This document shows positions 1-10,323 of a DNA stretch of 27,733 nt, piece by piece. Location: assembly GCA_022578965.1 (NCBI GenBank), contig MU400884.1, positions 1 to 27,733 on the forward strand. The letters are read 5' to 3'. The notes beneath the pieces were generated by a model. The model was given only the letters and a program-made list of their open reading frames with translations. It was not told the origin of the DNA and ran no database searches. The position numbers were made by a program, and so were the translations under genes. The stretch comes from Xylaria sp. FL1777 (lineage: Eukaryota > Ascomycota > Sordariomycetes > Xylariales > Xylariaceae). Positions within the stretch are counted from its first letter, which is position 1, and every line of letters starts with the position of its first letter.

Positions 1-116
1 AATATAATTTTTTATATAATTTTTTATATATATAATTTTATTAATTTATATAATTATATTTAATATTTATATATTTTAAATATTTAATTTTTTAAATATT
101 TATAATTATAATTAAA
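1..116. repeat. Pure A/T low-complexity tract
   Basis: There is no G or C in the first 116 bases, only runs and short alternations of A and T. It resembles the A/T island at 16670-17240 in composition, but I could not align the two. The tract is cut by the window start, so its full length is unknown. Positions 117-332 are also A+T-rich, with T runs, and hold no gene I can see. Confidence 0.7.
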
Positions 117-332
117 CAATTAATAAATTTGCTTTTTTTTCTTTTTAAATATTTTTTTTCTAAAGCTTTTTTGTTTTTAACAAGTTTTATTATTACATTT
201 AATAAATATTTTTAATACTATAGTAATATAAACTTAATTTGCAATTTACTTAAGTATGTAGCTAAGCTATTAAAATATTTTATATTTATTACTATTTGTT
301 GTAATATTTGCATTTTTTTTTTTTGCTTATGC

Positions 333-660
333 TTATTGCTTTTTAAAGGTTTTATGTGCTGCTTTTTTTGCAGCTTTAGCTTTTTTTGCAATTCTTGCTT
401 CTTTTTTAACTCTAGCTTTCTTTTGGGCCTTTTTTTCCTTTAGTTGTTTCTTTTCTTTCTGTTTTTTTTGTTTTTGCTATGCACGTTTTTTATTTTTCTG
501 CTTTTTAAGTTCTGCTTTTTTTTGGGCTACTTACGCTCTATTAATTTTAGCTAAACAAGCATTAATAGCTTTAATATTTTAATTTTTAGCTTTCTAAAAA
601 GTAGTAATAATTCTGTTTAGCAAATATCCATAAAAATATAAAAAATGCTATCGTTTTAGG
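333..660 (-). pseudogene. Decayed C-terminal tail of a transposase, probably Fot1/pogo-like DDE type
   Basis: Read on the minus strand toward a TAA at 333-335, the last 47 codons are open and strongly Lys/Ala/Gln-rich, including KEKKQLKEKKAQKK and EARIAKKAKAAKKAA. In-frame stops lie at 477-479 (TAG), 531-533 (TAA) and 579-581 (TAA). Each is one C-to-T change from CAG or CAA (Gln), as RIP would produce. The composition and the stop-interrupted coiled-coil tail match the basic C-terminus of fungal Fot1/pogo transposases, which cut and paste DNA using a DDE catalytic domain. Farther upstream (about 660-900) the same strand gives hydrophobic strings that could be the end of the catalytic domain, but no catalytic residue is readable. 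A full protein of this family, about 500-550 residues, would begin near 1900-2100. The family call is pattern-based. Another basic coiled-coil protein is possible. Confidence 0.5.
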
Positions 661-1420
661 TTATCTAACTATTTTACTTGCTAAAATGTTATAAAAAGCT
701 CTTTTTTTTTAGTACTTTATAGCTTTACTAAATGTATAGCACATATAATATAATTAAAAGCTATAAACCTATTTATAATATAACATTATTTAAGTTTATT
801 TATAGTAAGCTAAGCAATAATAAAAATATAATTGCATACTTTGCAAAAAAATCTAAAAAAAATAGTAATAATACTAAGGTTTATAGCCTTTAATAAATAA
901 CAACTATATAGTTAATTATATAAGCATTAGATTATTTTATAACAAACAATAATATTTAGCTCTTTTTTAATCTTAAAATTAATATTGCTTTTTATAGTAA
1001 TTTGCTATAAAAACTTGCGCTATATAATGCTTTTATGTTTTTTATAAATAGTGCTAATAACTATAATAATAAACTATTTAATATATTTCTTTTATTTTAT
1101 ATGTATAAGTTAACTAAGTAGCTAATTTAATACATTAGTACTTTAGAATAAAAACATAATATAGCTTTTATAGTAGCAATTATGCAAGTTAATACTTATA
1201 TTAGCAGTTTTTAAGCTATAAATAAAAACTTAAACAAATAAGTTAAAATTATTAAAATTAGCTATAATGTTTAAGCGCTTTTTATTGCTTTAATAAAATA
1301 TAATAGTTTATATATCTAAGTTTAAAATTTAAAAGAAAATAAAAAGTTCTTTAAAAAAAAATAAAAATATATTAATATAGTAATATTTAAGTACTAATAT
1401 AAAATAGCAAAAAAGTAAAC
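661..1420. other. RIP-like degraded sequence, no readable gene
   Basis: Stops are dense in all frames, and the remaining G/C sits mainly in GCT, AGC and GCA contexts. It probably contains the mutated catalytic part of the minus-strand transposase whose tail ends at 333. I could not read conserved acidic residues with confidence. Confidence 0.4.
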
Positions 1421-1432
1421 TATAGGGTTATA

Positions 1433-1580
1433 AAACGCTTTAAAAAATGAAATATTTATTTTATTAAGTAGTAAAGCTTTAAAAAAAGAAATATTTATTT
1501 TATTAAGTAATAAAGCCTTAAAAAAGAAAATATTTATTTTATTAAGTAATAAAGCCTTAAAAAAGAAAATATTTATTAAA
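1433..1580. repeat. 39-bp tandem repeat, about 3.5 units
   Basis: The string ATATTTATTTTATTAAG recurs at 1452, 1491 and 1530, and a partial unit starts at 1569, so the period is exactly 39 bases. Units differ by a few changes, such as AAGTAGTAAAGC against AAGTAATAAAGCC. Because 39 is divisible by 3, the minus strand reads as a repeated 13-residue block (NKINIFFFKALLL and variants) inside a 70-codon open frame at 1394-1606. I treat that frame as a by-product of the repeat. It lacks any recognisable domain, and its Phe/Ile/Leu/Asn/Lys content is what A/T-rich codons give by chance. Confidence 0.85.
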
Positions 1581-1606
1581 ACAGATATTTTTTTTTTTAA
1601 AAGCAC

Positions 1607-3160
1607 ATATTAAATAAAAAAGAACTAAAAATACTTACTACTAAGTTTATAAAAATTTTGCTATAATAACTACCTAATTTAAAAAAGCTATACTATTTTC
1701 TTTTTTAAGCTAAGTTATATATACAAAAACTTAAAAAATAATATAAGCTAATAGTAAGCTGCAAGCAATAATAAACTTAAACTATTTAATGCAGTTTAAT
1801 AAAATAATAGCATGCATATTTTCTTTAGTAAGTTTAAAAATATATTATGCTTTTTTATTAACGGTTTACTAAATAATATTACGCATTTACTAAATATTTA
1901 TAGCTACTATTAATTAAAACTTAATAACTAAGTTTTTAGTATTATTAGCTTTAATACTTTTTGCTTTTGCTTTTTTTTTACTTTTAACATTTATATTAAC
2001 TTTTTTATTATTGCTAAAAAAATTATTAGTTAAAGTAAGCTTTTTTTTAATAAAAGTAAGCTAATTAATCTTTTAGTTTATTTTGTTTTTAATGTTTTTT
2101 TTAAGCGCAAAGTTTAAACATTGTTTAAGTTAAAAGCTATAATATTTAATTTACGTTAAACTTTAAAGTTTAATATAACTAAGTTTATAGTTTTACTAGT
2201 TTAATAGTAACCTTATTTAGTTTAGCTAATAGCTATAATTGCTAAACCTTTTTTATTTAAAAATATAGCATATAATTAATTTTTATATATAGCAAACTAT
2301 TTTTAATATTTCTTTTTGTTCCATTTATTTAAAAAAACATGCACTGTAGTAAACTTAGCTTTAAATAAATTATTACTTAAAGCTATACTTTTGCTATTTA
2401 AAGTTTTAATTTTAATGTTTATACTATAACGCAAAAAAAGCTATTTATAAATTATACTAATTATAATTTTATATAAGTTAAAGCTTTAGTTATATTGTTT
2501 AGCAGTATAGCTAAAAAAATCAAGTAATATTGTTTATTATTTGTAGTTCTTACTTTTATAAGCTTTACTAAAACGTTATATACTTTTAAAAGCACTATTA
2601 TTATCTATGTTTATTACTAATTTACTAGTGCTATTAATAGCTAAGTGCTAAATGCTATTAATACTAATATAAAGCACTTTTTTTAATAGCTAAAGTAAGT
2701 TAAAGCTTAGTTTATATAGTTTTAGCTTATTAAAGTTAAATAAAAGTAAAAGCAATATTAGTAGCTTTATAAAGCTAAGTTATAAATACTTTAACATATT
2801 TTTTAAGTAATTCATAAAAAAGGTTGCTAAACAAAAAACTATGCTTTTTTGTTACAAAAATTAAATTAATTAATATATTATACTATTTGTATTTTTGCAA
2901 ATATATGCTTTATTTATTATTAGTATTTTAAAGTGCTATAAAGTAAGTATGCTATAAATCTTAATTTTAGCATTTTTTTTAACCGGAATCTTTTTGTTTT
3001 TATTATTTATATTAACTTAGCTTAAGGTTTGCTTTTTTTAGTAAATTAAGTTTTTTACCGGCTTAAAAGCTTTAAACAAATAATATACATTAAAAATTAA
3101 AAATAAAAAAACAAACATAATTTTGCTAGTTTGCTTTAGTTAGCAAAAAGTCTTATATAA
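1607..3160. other. RIP-like degraded sequence, no readable gene
   Basis: I see no gene, RNA or clear repeat. The sequence is A/T-rich with scattered AGCT/GCTA remnants. Two isolated CCGG sites remain (about 2990 and 3058), which is unusual in this CpG-poor background. The 5' part of the transposase ending at 333 may lie in the lower half. Confidence 0.4.
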
Positions 3161-3168
3161 AAAGTATA

Positions 3169-3213
3169 AAAAACTAAATATTTAATAATACTAGTATTAA
3201 ATATTTAGTTTTT
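3169..3213. repeat. Palindrome 1 with AAAAACTAAATATT arms
   Basis: The 19-base left arm at 3169-3187 (AAAAACTAAATATTTAATA) is the exact reverse complement of 3195-3213. A 7-base spacer separates them. TATA precedes the left arm at 3165. The arm resembles those of the palindromes at 5015 and 9292, so this looks like one of a family of foldback elements or an abutting pair of transposon ends. Confidence 0.75.
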
Positions 3214-3833
3214 ACTAGGTTATATATACTTTTAGTAATATTAGATCTAGGTTTTATATTTTAGCAATAAGGTTTTGTTTGTTAAAAATGCGCTTTTTTT
3301 TTAATCTGTTAATTTTAAACTTGCTATTACTATAAGCTAAATATATATTAAAGTTTCCTTAAAAAAAAAATTATAATGTATTATAAGTTTGTATAGCTAT
3401 AAAAAAAAGTATAAAAACAAATAACAAATAATAAATCTTTTTATATTTAAGTATAATAATATACTTCTTGTAATAAAAGTTATTTAGCACTTTACTATAA
3501 GTTACTATTTTTTTAGTTTTATATTTATTTGCTATAAAAGCAAAATTAAAAAAATTAACAATTTTAGTTAATATAGCAGCTATATTTATTTCTAATGTTT
3601 ATTGTTAGCAAGTATTATTAAAAAAAATAAAAATCCAAATATTTATAATAAATATTCCATTTTTTAAGTACTTAAAGGCCTATAAAATAAAATAAGTAAT
3701 AAAATATTTAATTTTTTAAAACCTGTTTTTATTTATTTATAAGCTAGTATAGTTAAAAAGTAGTTTTGCTTTTAAATGCTATTATAACATTTTGCTAGTT
3801 TATTTTAAAATATAATGCAGCATTTATAACTAA
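3214..3833. other. RIP-like degraded sequence between palindrome 1 and a transposase relic
   Basis: No gene is readable. It lies downstream of the transposase stop at 3834 and may be that element's 3' untranslated end. An imperfect CCAAATATT / AATATTCC pair near 3634-3660 faintly recalls the palindrome arm. Confidence 0.35.
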
Positions 3834-4133
3834 TTAATTTTGACCTTTAGTACTACTTAATGTATATTTTATAATTAGGTTATACTTTTTTTTGCGGTTT
3901 TTTGCTTTTTTTTTAGTTTTAGCTTTTATAACATTATTATTTTAAAAATTTAAATCTTTGTTTAAAAAATTAGCCTTAATAATTATTATTATTTCTGCTG
4001 TTTTATTTAAAGCAAGCTTATTAATAACTTTTATATTATTTATATTAACAATTGTTTTAATTTTATTTGCTTTATTAGCTTTTAGCAAAAATAATAAATT
4101 ACTTATTTTAGTTTTACTAATAAAGCCTTTAGT
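3834..4133 (-). pseudogene. Decayed C-terminus of a Fot1/pogo-like DDE transposase
   Basis: On the minus strand, 100 codons ending at TAA 3834-3836 contain a single internal stop (TAA at 3942-3944, from CAA by C-to-T). The next stop upstream is at 4134-4136. That is exceptional in this window. The order is a helical stretch with ALNKTAE, then NFLNKDLNF, a basic block (KAKTKKKAKNRKKKY), then KYTLSSTKGQ. This matches the layout I know for fungal pogo-family C-termini: a coiled coil of the type 'LxKxAE...L..EN..L', a Lys/Arg cluster ending in Tyr, then a 'GGxLTxxEGQ'-like motif, with the glycines here changed. The family inserts at TA dinucleotides. The codons are A-rich, with few C/G sites for RIP to hit, which may be why the tail is still legible. 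The catalytic domain should lie upstream, at about 4140-5500, but is not readable. Palindromes at 3169 and 5015 flank the region and might mark its ends. Confidence 0.6.
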
Positions 4134-5014
4134 TTAAGTACAAATATATTTTATATTAGCTATGCTTAAATATAGCAAATTTATTATGCTTTAATTTATA
4201 GCAATAAATATATATTGCTTTATTAAAAGATCTATAAAATATTATAGCTTTACTTAAGTATTATAATTTATTATGCTTTTAAGTATTACTGCTTTATTTT
4301 TTAGCTATTTTTTAATGCTATTAATATAACTTATATAAAGAAAAAATAGTGCTACGTTTTTTATTACTACATTAAAAGAGCTAGCTTAGCTTGCTACGTT
4401 AGTTTTATTAAAAGGTATAGCTAGTAGTTTATAGTTATTTTTTTAAATATTAAAAGCAATAGCTTTTAAAACTATAATAATAGTTAAAAGCTATATTACT
4501 GCTTTTTTTTGCTTATAGTATACAAAAAATTTATTATTATAACATTTATGCTAATAAAACTATATAAAAAGTAATACTTTAGTTTAATTTTTTTTAGAAA
4601 TGCTATAAATAAGCTTAGTGCTTTAGCTTTATTAAATGCAAAAATGCTTTAAATAAGTTTATAATAGCTTAAAAGCTGCTATAACTATAGCTATTTTTAG
4701 TATATTTGCTGCTTATTAACTTTTTGCAATAGTTACTACAAAAAGCATTTTACTTTTTAAAAATTAATAACTTTGCTATAAAAACACAAAGTAAGCTATA
4801 AAATCATGCTTTTTAAATAAGTTTACTAAAGCATTAAGTTTGTTTTTAGCACTAAGGTTATATATTATAATATACTAAACTATTACGCTAAAGCTATTTT
4901 ACATTAAAGAAAAATCGGGATTTTTTTGGGTTATGTTTACATTTTAAAATTAGTAATAAAAATACAATGTTACTAATGCTATAACTATATTAGTATAACT
5001 ATACCTAAGCATAC
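4134..5014. other. RIP-like degraded sequence, likely mutated transposase body
   Basis: This lies upstream, on the minus strand, of the legible transposase tail. I read no catalytic Asp. An isolated G cluster (ATCGGGA and TTTGGG at about 4914-4930) stands out from the A/T background without an explanation. Confidence 0.35.
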
Positions 5015-5058
5015 AAAAAACCAAATATTTTAATTATTATTAGAATATTTGGTTTTTT
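5015..5058. repeat. Palindrome 2 with AAAAAACCAAATATT arms
   Basis: The 15-base arm at 5015-5029 is the exact reverse complement of 5044-5058. The stem extends about three more pairs, one of them T opposite G, as a C-to-T change would leave. The arm differs from that of palindrome 1 mainly by CC for CT. In a bacterium it would look like a hairpin terminator. Here, with two related copies, a foldback or transposon-end origin is more likely. Confidence 0.75.
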
Positions 5059-5600
5059 AAAGTTTTAATATAAAAACAATATAAAAAATAAATACTTACT
5101 ATAAGTATTTATAAAGAAAGTAAACTTGTTTTAAGTTTTAAAGTAAAAAATAAATATTAATACTTCATTTTGCATTTTTTGCTTTTTTATTCCTGTAAAT
5201 TATATATTATACTTTTTAACACTATTAATATTGTTTTAGTTTTATATAACTTGTTTAAAGGTTGCTTTTTAAATAAAAAGTAAAAAAGCAGCAAAAATAT
5301 TTGCATTATAGTTAGCAAAATACTAGGTTAGCTAAAGGTTGCTAAAATAAGCAGCTAAAACAATTCGCATATTTTAACTACTATTAGCTACCTTTTTTAA
5401 AAAGGTTTTTTTTTAGCTTATAATAATACTTTTTAGCTATAAGCCTAGGCTTTAGTAGTAATAAAAGCTTTATAAACTAAATATCTAAAATAGCAAGCAT
5501 AAATAGTTAATATAGCTAAGCTAAGAAAAAAAGTTGTAAGAAAAACAAAAAAAGCAAACTAAAAAAGGCCTAGCAAAAATTATAGTAAATATTTTGTTTT
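5059..5600. other. Degraded sequence with a possible palindrome-arm fragment
   Basis: No gene is readable. A single arm-like string, TATAAACTAAATATC, near 5470 resembles the outer arm of the palindromes and could be a separated terminus. Confidence 0.3.
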
Positions 5601-5622
5601 TAAGATCCTTTATAATTACTAG

Positions 5623-5730
5623 GCCAATATATAGTTATTATATAGCTTTAAATATTTCATTTTTAGTAGTTATTAAGCCAAAATATAATTACTATATAGC
5701 TTTAAATATTTTATTTCTAGTAGCTTTTAC
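5623..5730. repeat. 54-bp tandem duplication
   Basis: Two units start with GCC at 5623 and 5677. They share long strings such as ATATAGCTTTAAATATTT and differ at scattered positions, mostly transitions (for example ATAGTTATTATATAG against ATAATTACTATATAG). A length of 54 bases keeps frame, so the plus strand carries an 18-residue repeat with YYIALNI inside a 61-codon open frame (5594-5779). The minus strand also gives a repeated IFKAI block followed by two TAA codons. I cannot say which strand, if either, was coding. Confidence 0.8.
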
Positions 5731-5762
5731 TAGTTATATTTTAGTTCTAGGTTTTATTATAG

Positions 5763-6098
5763 CTACTTATAATTACTAAAATTATAACTACTGTTCGTTT
5801 TTAGCTCTATGTTATTTATAACGTTTATTTTGTTTTTTTTTTTGCTAGTTTTACTGCTATTAGTTAGCTTTTCTGCTAGCTTACGCTACATAGTTAGCTT
5901 TATGTTTAGCTTTTTATATAATGCTACATATTTTATAAAGATTTTTTCCGCTAACGTGCTTATTTTGTATAGCAACTTAAATGCTAGTACTAAGCTATTA
6001 GTTTTTAAGTTTTTTAGTTTAAGCTGCGCTAGTAAATCAACAAAAAAAAATAGCAGTTTTGCAGCATTAAAAAATATACTAAAGCAAAATGCACATAA
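5763..6098 (-). pseudogene. Decayed coiled-coil coding remnant, possibly a transposase tail
   Basis: On the minus strand, 70 codons are open from 6098 down to an ATG at 5889-5891. A TAG follows at 5886-5888 (CAG by C-to-T), then 40 more codons to a TAG at 5763-5765. The product would be helical and basic: LLAQLKLKNLKTNS, then LLYKISTLAEKIF, ALYKKLNIKLTM, RKLAEKLTNS, and a KTSKKKNK cluster. The heptad-like Leu pattern followed by a Lys cluster resembles the coiled-coil tails of pogo-like transposases, but I see no diagnostic motif. The opposite strand is also open (5809-6102, 97 codons, Phe/Leu/Ser-rich). I prefer the minus reading because it has Lys/Glu/Ala-rich amphipathic periodicity and its stops are explained by RIP. 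The function is not established. Confidence 0.4.
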
Positions 6099-6102
6099 TT
6101 AA

Positions 6103-9100
6103 AAAAATATAATAAGTTGCTTAGTAAGTATATAAAAAAGCTATTTAAAAAACATACGCAAAAAACCTTTGCTACAATAGTTAAATAAATACTAAAGCAT
6201 AGCATTAAAGCCAAAGTAAAAAGCATTATGTTTTTATTGCATAAGTATTATAACGTATAAATATATATTATAGCATGCTTATATAGTAGCGTTATAAACT
6301 TAATTAAGTAACTATAGCAAATATATTAACATAGTAACTACTAAGGCTTTTTTAAATAGGTAACTTATATTGTTATATAATAGCTTTTTCTTTACTATAT
6401 TATAGCGCAATAGCTTTAAACAGCTATACTTAAAACCAAAAAAATCTAACTTTGTAGTAATACGCTTAAACAATTAAACATAAAAAAACTTAGTTTTTTT
6501 AAAGTTTAGCGTAATAAAAATATAAAAGCTAGCATACGCTTAATAATAGTTAAACTAATTATTAAAAAACAAGCATATAATATTTTTGCTAATAAATATA
6601 ATAAATTAAGCCTTTTAAACCTTGTAATACTAAAAAGCAAAGCTTTTGCTTAACTAACTAGCATAATTATTTAAAGCACTAAGCATTAATATTATATATA
6701 TAAACTAGCTTTAACGTTTATTTGTATTATAGTTGCTAAAGTTATAAGTTTTTGTTTTTAGTTTTTACTGTTATATAAAAACAAAAAGTAAAAAGTTAGC
6801 ACTATTAAATAGCGCTGTTTTGTTTGCTTAAAAGCTTTTAACCTTAGTTTTGCTTAAAGCACTAAAAACCTAAAAATAAATATAGTAAACATTAAGTAAA
6901 CTAAAAAGTTAAAAGTAGCTTTACATATAGTTTAGCTAGCTTTTATACAAAATATTGCATTATACTTAATAAAAAAGCCTAAGCTTTTTAAAATATAACT
7001 TATAAGCTTTAAAAAACTTTAAATTATATATATAAGCAACTAACTATAATATAAGCTTAAAAGTTTTGCTACATAATAGCTATGCTTTATAATGTTTAGC
7101 AAAAATAGTAGTATAATTAGTAATATTTTAAAAGTTATTTAATAGTATTATTTTAAATCGCTTATTTATGCTTAGTATACTTTGCGTTATACTTTACTAA
7201 GTTATTTTTAGTTAATTTTAACGCTTAAAAAAAAATAAGCAAAGCTGCTTTAAAGCATAACTTATAAATTAGAAAATATATTACTTAAATATATTGTTTA
7301 GCACTTATAGCATGCTATACTTTTGCATTACGTTCTTTAAGCTAAGCCTTTATAATAGCTTTTTTAACTTGTTAAGCATGCAGTAATTCTAAGTAATATA
7401 CTATAGCTATAATACCTAAAAAAAAATACTACTAATGCAAGTTTGCTTAAAAAAAGTAAGCAATACTTAGTTTATATATATGTATTTAATACACTTAGTA
7501 GCATTAAACTGCTTTAATAGTATACTGCTATTAAAAAGTGCAAATATTGCTAGCTTTTTAATAAGCTTAATAAAATAAATAGTAAAAGCAAGCATAAAGT
7601 TATTTAGCTAATATATTAAAACAAAAAAAAAAAAGTTATAAGTAATAAAATTAGTTAGCAAAAACAAGCAAATAATTTACTAAAAAAACAGTTTATAAAA
7701 GTTTATAACAGTTATAATATAAAACTAAAGCATATAATATTTATAGCATATATTATAATAAAGTAGCATAAAAGCGTTAAATAAAATAAATAATATATAG
7801 TATAGCTAGCTTTTATAAAACTAAAAAGCGTTAAAAAAAAAAAAAAAATTAAGTAGCATTACTTTTTGCGTTAATATTTTAGCTTTGCTTTAGTAGTATT
7901 ATTTAAATAAGTCTAAGCTAAAAAGCAGCAAATCAAACTACAATAAATCAAAAAAATAAAATCCTTTTATAAGTATTTATATATACTGCTTATAAAAATT
8001 ATATACTTTAACTTTAAACAAAGCTATTTTTTTAATACAAAAGCTAGCTAGAATAGTTTTTATTATTTTTAGCTTTTTTATATCCTAAAACATATATTAC
8101 AAATATAAATATAAACAATATCTTTAAAATAAACTATTGCTATTATAAGCTATTTTAGCTATGCATGCTAACTTATTAAGCAAGGTAAACAAAAGTATTA
8201 TATTATTAGTTAAATAAAAAAGTTTAATAATATAAAGCATGTTTTAAAAAACAAAGTTAACTTATGTAATATTAAAGTAAAAGTGCTATTAGTTTGCTAT
8301 TAAAAAATAGTTCATATAGAATTTCTATAAAGCACTTTTTATTAAGTAGCTTATAATTATATCTTTAATATTATGTTTTTATAAAAAGAAAATAAAGCTA
8401 GCAAAATAGCTAAACAAATATTAATTACATAAAGTTTTAAAGTAGTTTTAAAATAGTTTTATATATTTGCACGAAATAATATATTACAACTAAATATATT
8501 TAAAAAAGCTAAAGCTTTTTGCTAAAGCCTGCTAAATGCTTGCTTTTGCTTTAGCTTAAGCAAAACTAATAAAGTACTAAGCAATAATTGCAAAAAAACA
8601 AAAAGCATACAAAGCAAGTAGTATATAGTTCTTTACAAACTGTTTTTATATTTTAAATAGCAAATAAATAGTTTAATATTTAAAAATCAAAAGAAAATAA
8701 AAAAAAAAAAAATAAACATAGTTATTAGAACTATATTAAAAAAAGCTAAGCTGCAAATTCCAGGTTTTATAAAGTTTTACTGAGTTAAAAACGCAGTATG
8801 CATTTTAAGCAATAAAAAATTAAAACAAAGATAAATAACTTAAAGTAAATATTACTAAAGAAAATGCAGCAAAAAAACAAAGCTATATAAAATAGCTATT
8901 AATATTATATTAATAAATAATATATATTTGTTAGTAAATATTATAATAAAAGGCTTTAGTAAATAAAAAAAAAAGCTTAAGCTTATTAGCATTAAAAAAA
9001 GTATGCTAAAAAAGGATCTGTAAAGCTTTTAGCTTAAAACGGAATAATAAAATATTAATAAAATCATTGTGTTCTAAAAAATCAATATAAGAAGTTAAAA

Positions 9101-9230
9101 AGCCTTATATAAAATAATTCGTTATATATTTTAATATATAGCTAGCTATATTAATTACTTTTTTTATATAAATAAATTAATATAGTAAATATAACAAAAT
9201 AAATAAAAAATGTATAAAGAAAGAGAATAG
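6103..9230. other. 3.1 kb RIP-like degraded sequence, no readable gene
   Basis: I found no legible coding tail, RNA gene or clear tandem array here. If the 5763-6098 relic is a transposase tail, its body would occupy about 6100-7400 on the minus strand, but it cannot be read. The remaining G/C is again in AGCT/GCTA-like contexts. Confidence 0.4.
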
Positions 9231-9232
9231 CG

Positions 9233-9310
9233 TATAAAAAACTAAATATTTAAAGAATAAAAAAAACAAAAAGAACAAAAGAATAAAAGCTTATAAAAAA
9301 CTAAATATTC
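9233..9310 (+). repeat. Direct repeat of the palindrome arm
   Basis: TATAAAAAACTAAATATT occurs at 9233-9250 and again at 9292-9309, 59 bases apart, with an A-rich spacer. The second copy is the left arm of palindrome 3. The first has no matching right arm nearby, which suggests a nested or partly deleted element. Confidence 0.75.
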
Positions 9311-9374
9311 CAAGACGTATAGTTTTTTTTTTTTTGAAAAAAACTATACGTTCTAAGATATTTAGTTTTTTATA
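9292..9374. mobile_element. Palindrome 3: 83-bp foldback element with 37-base arms
   Basis: The arm at 9292-9328 and the reverse complement of 9338-9374 agree at 32 of 37 positions, and all five mismatches are transitions. The loop is 9 bases. Both ends are TATA, and TA target duplication is typical of Tc1/mariner and pogo elements. The outer arm (TATAAAAAACTAAATATT) is shared with palindromes 1 and 2, and an inner block (GACGTATAGTTTTTT) is specific to this copy. It could be a miniature inverted-repeat element (MITE) or two fused transposon ends. Confidence 0.65.
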
Positions 9375-9375
9375 G

Positions 9376-10010
9376 GCCTTTATATATATATAAGCAGTCT
9401 AAAAATACAAACAAAAATAAAAAAACACAAAAAGAATAAAAAATAAAGTATACTATAGTTATATTAATAAAAGTAAAAGTATAAAATTTGTTTCTGTGTG
9501 TAATAATGCGCATCGTTAAATAAAAAGAAAAACTACTAGCTAAGCTAATTATAGTAAACCAGTAATAAAAAAAAAAAAGCAAAAGCAAAAAAACAATCTT
9601 TGCTAAAAATAAAAGCTTTACTAGCAATAAAAATAAAGAAATTTTGCTATAACAAAGTAAAAAAAAAGTTAAGCAATAAAGCAATAAGCCTATTTAAAAT
9701 ATAAAGCATAAAAAACAAAGAAAAAATCAAAGAAAAAAAAATAACTAGTTTTAAGGCGTTTAAAACAGTGCTATTACTTTTGTTGCTATTAAGAAAGCTT
9801 AAGTTACTAGAACTAAAGAAACTTTAGGATTAAAAACAAGCAAAAAGAGCAAAAAAGAAAAGAAGTTCTAGTTTAAGCAGTTTAAAATCTGTAATATTGC
9901 TATCGTTTAAATCTAAAAAAGCAAGGCTATCTATATATAGCAGTTCCAAAAATTGCCTAAACAAAAAAATAAAAAATAGCAATAGCACTTAAAAATAAAT
10001 AAAAAAAAGT
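9376..10010 (+). pseudogene. Less decayed coding-like remnant, Lys/Gln/Ser-rich, unclassified
   Basis: The plus strand here is A-rich and keeps many CA dinucleotides. The clearest open frame, 9837-9989 (51 codons to TAA at 9990), is basic and Ser-rich, with QAKRAKKKRSSSLSSLKSV and SIYSSSKN. A related but poorer block, starting CTAGTTTTAAGGCG at about 9748, aligns with CTAGTTTAAGCAG at about 9868, so part of it may be an old internal duplication. Between 9400 and 9670 another plus frame is legible, with stops only of the Gln-derived type, for example around LLAKLIIVNQ. The minus-strand open frame at 9370-9684 is Phe/Leu-rich and looks like the shadow of this A-rich strand. I do not recognise the family. 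It sits directly after palindrome 3, so it may belong to the same element. Confidence 0.3.
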
Positions 10011-10323
10011 TAAGTAGTTAAAAACGAAACATTTATAAAAAAAAAAAAAAAAAATAAGCAAAATTAGCTCTAAGTAAAATAACAGTAGTACAAAAACAAA
10101 TTAAAAATCAAAAGCAGTAAAATAAAAAAATAAAAATGTATAAGTGCTAAAATGTTTTTATTAAAAAACAGGTCAAAAAAAAGAATACGAAATTAACTAA
10201 AAAGTTTAGCAGCTTTTTGTTTTAGTTTAACAATTTGTTATGCTTAAGCTTTTTTGCATTTTTGCTAATTATGTTTAGCAGCTAATAAAAGCATAATAAT
10301 CAAGCTACAAAAAAAACAGTAAA

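Noticed and set aside
5015..5058. Rho-independent terminator (stem with T run)
   Set aside because: The hairpin looks right for bacteria, but the window has no bacterial genes and the same arm recurs in two other palindromes, pointing to a repeated element.
5809..6102. 97-codon plus-strand open frame as a small membrane protein
   Set aside because: The minus strand is equally open and gives a Lys/Glu/Ala-rich coiled-coil reading with RIP-type stops. The plus reading has no recognisable feature beyond A/T-driven Phe/Leu/Ser content.
6029..6226. 65-codon minus-strand frame, hydrophobic
   Set aside because: It overlaps, in another frame, the better-supported minus-strand remnant at 5763-6098 and has no motif.
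9370..9684. 104-codon minus-strand open frame, Phe/Leu-rich, resembling a membrane protein
   Set aside because: TTT, TTA and TTC codons on the strand opposite an A-rich, Lys/Asn-coding strand give hydrophobic strings automatically. It starts inside palindrome 3 and has no domain or motif.
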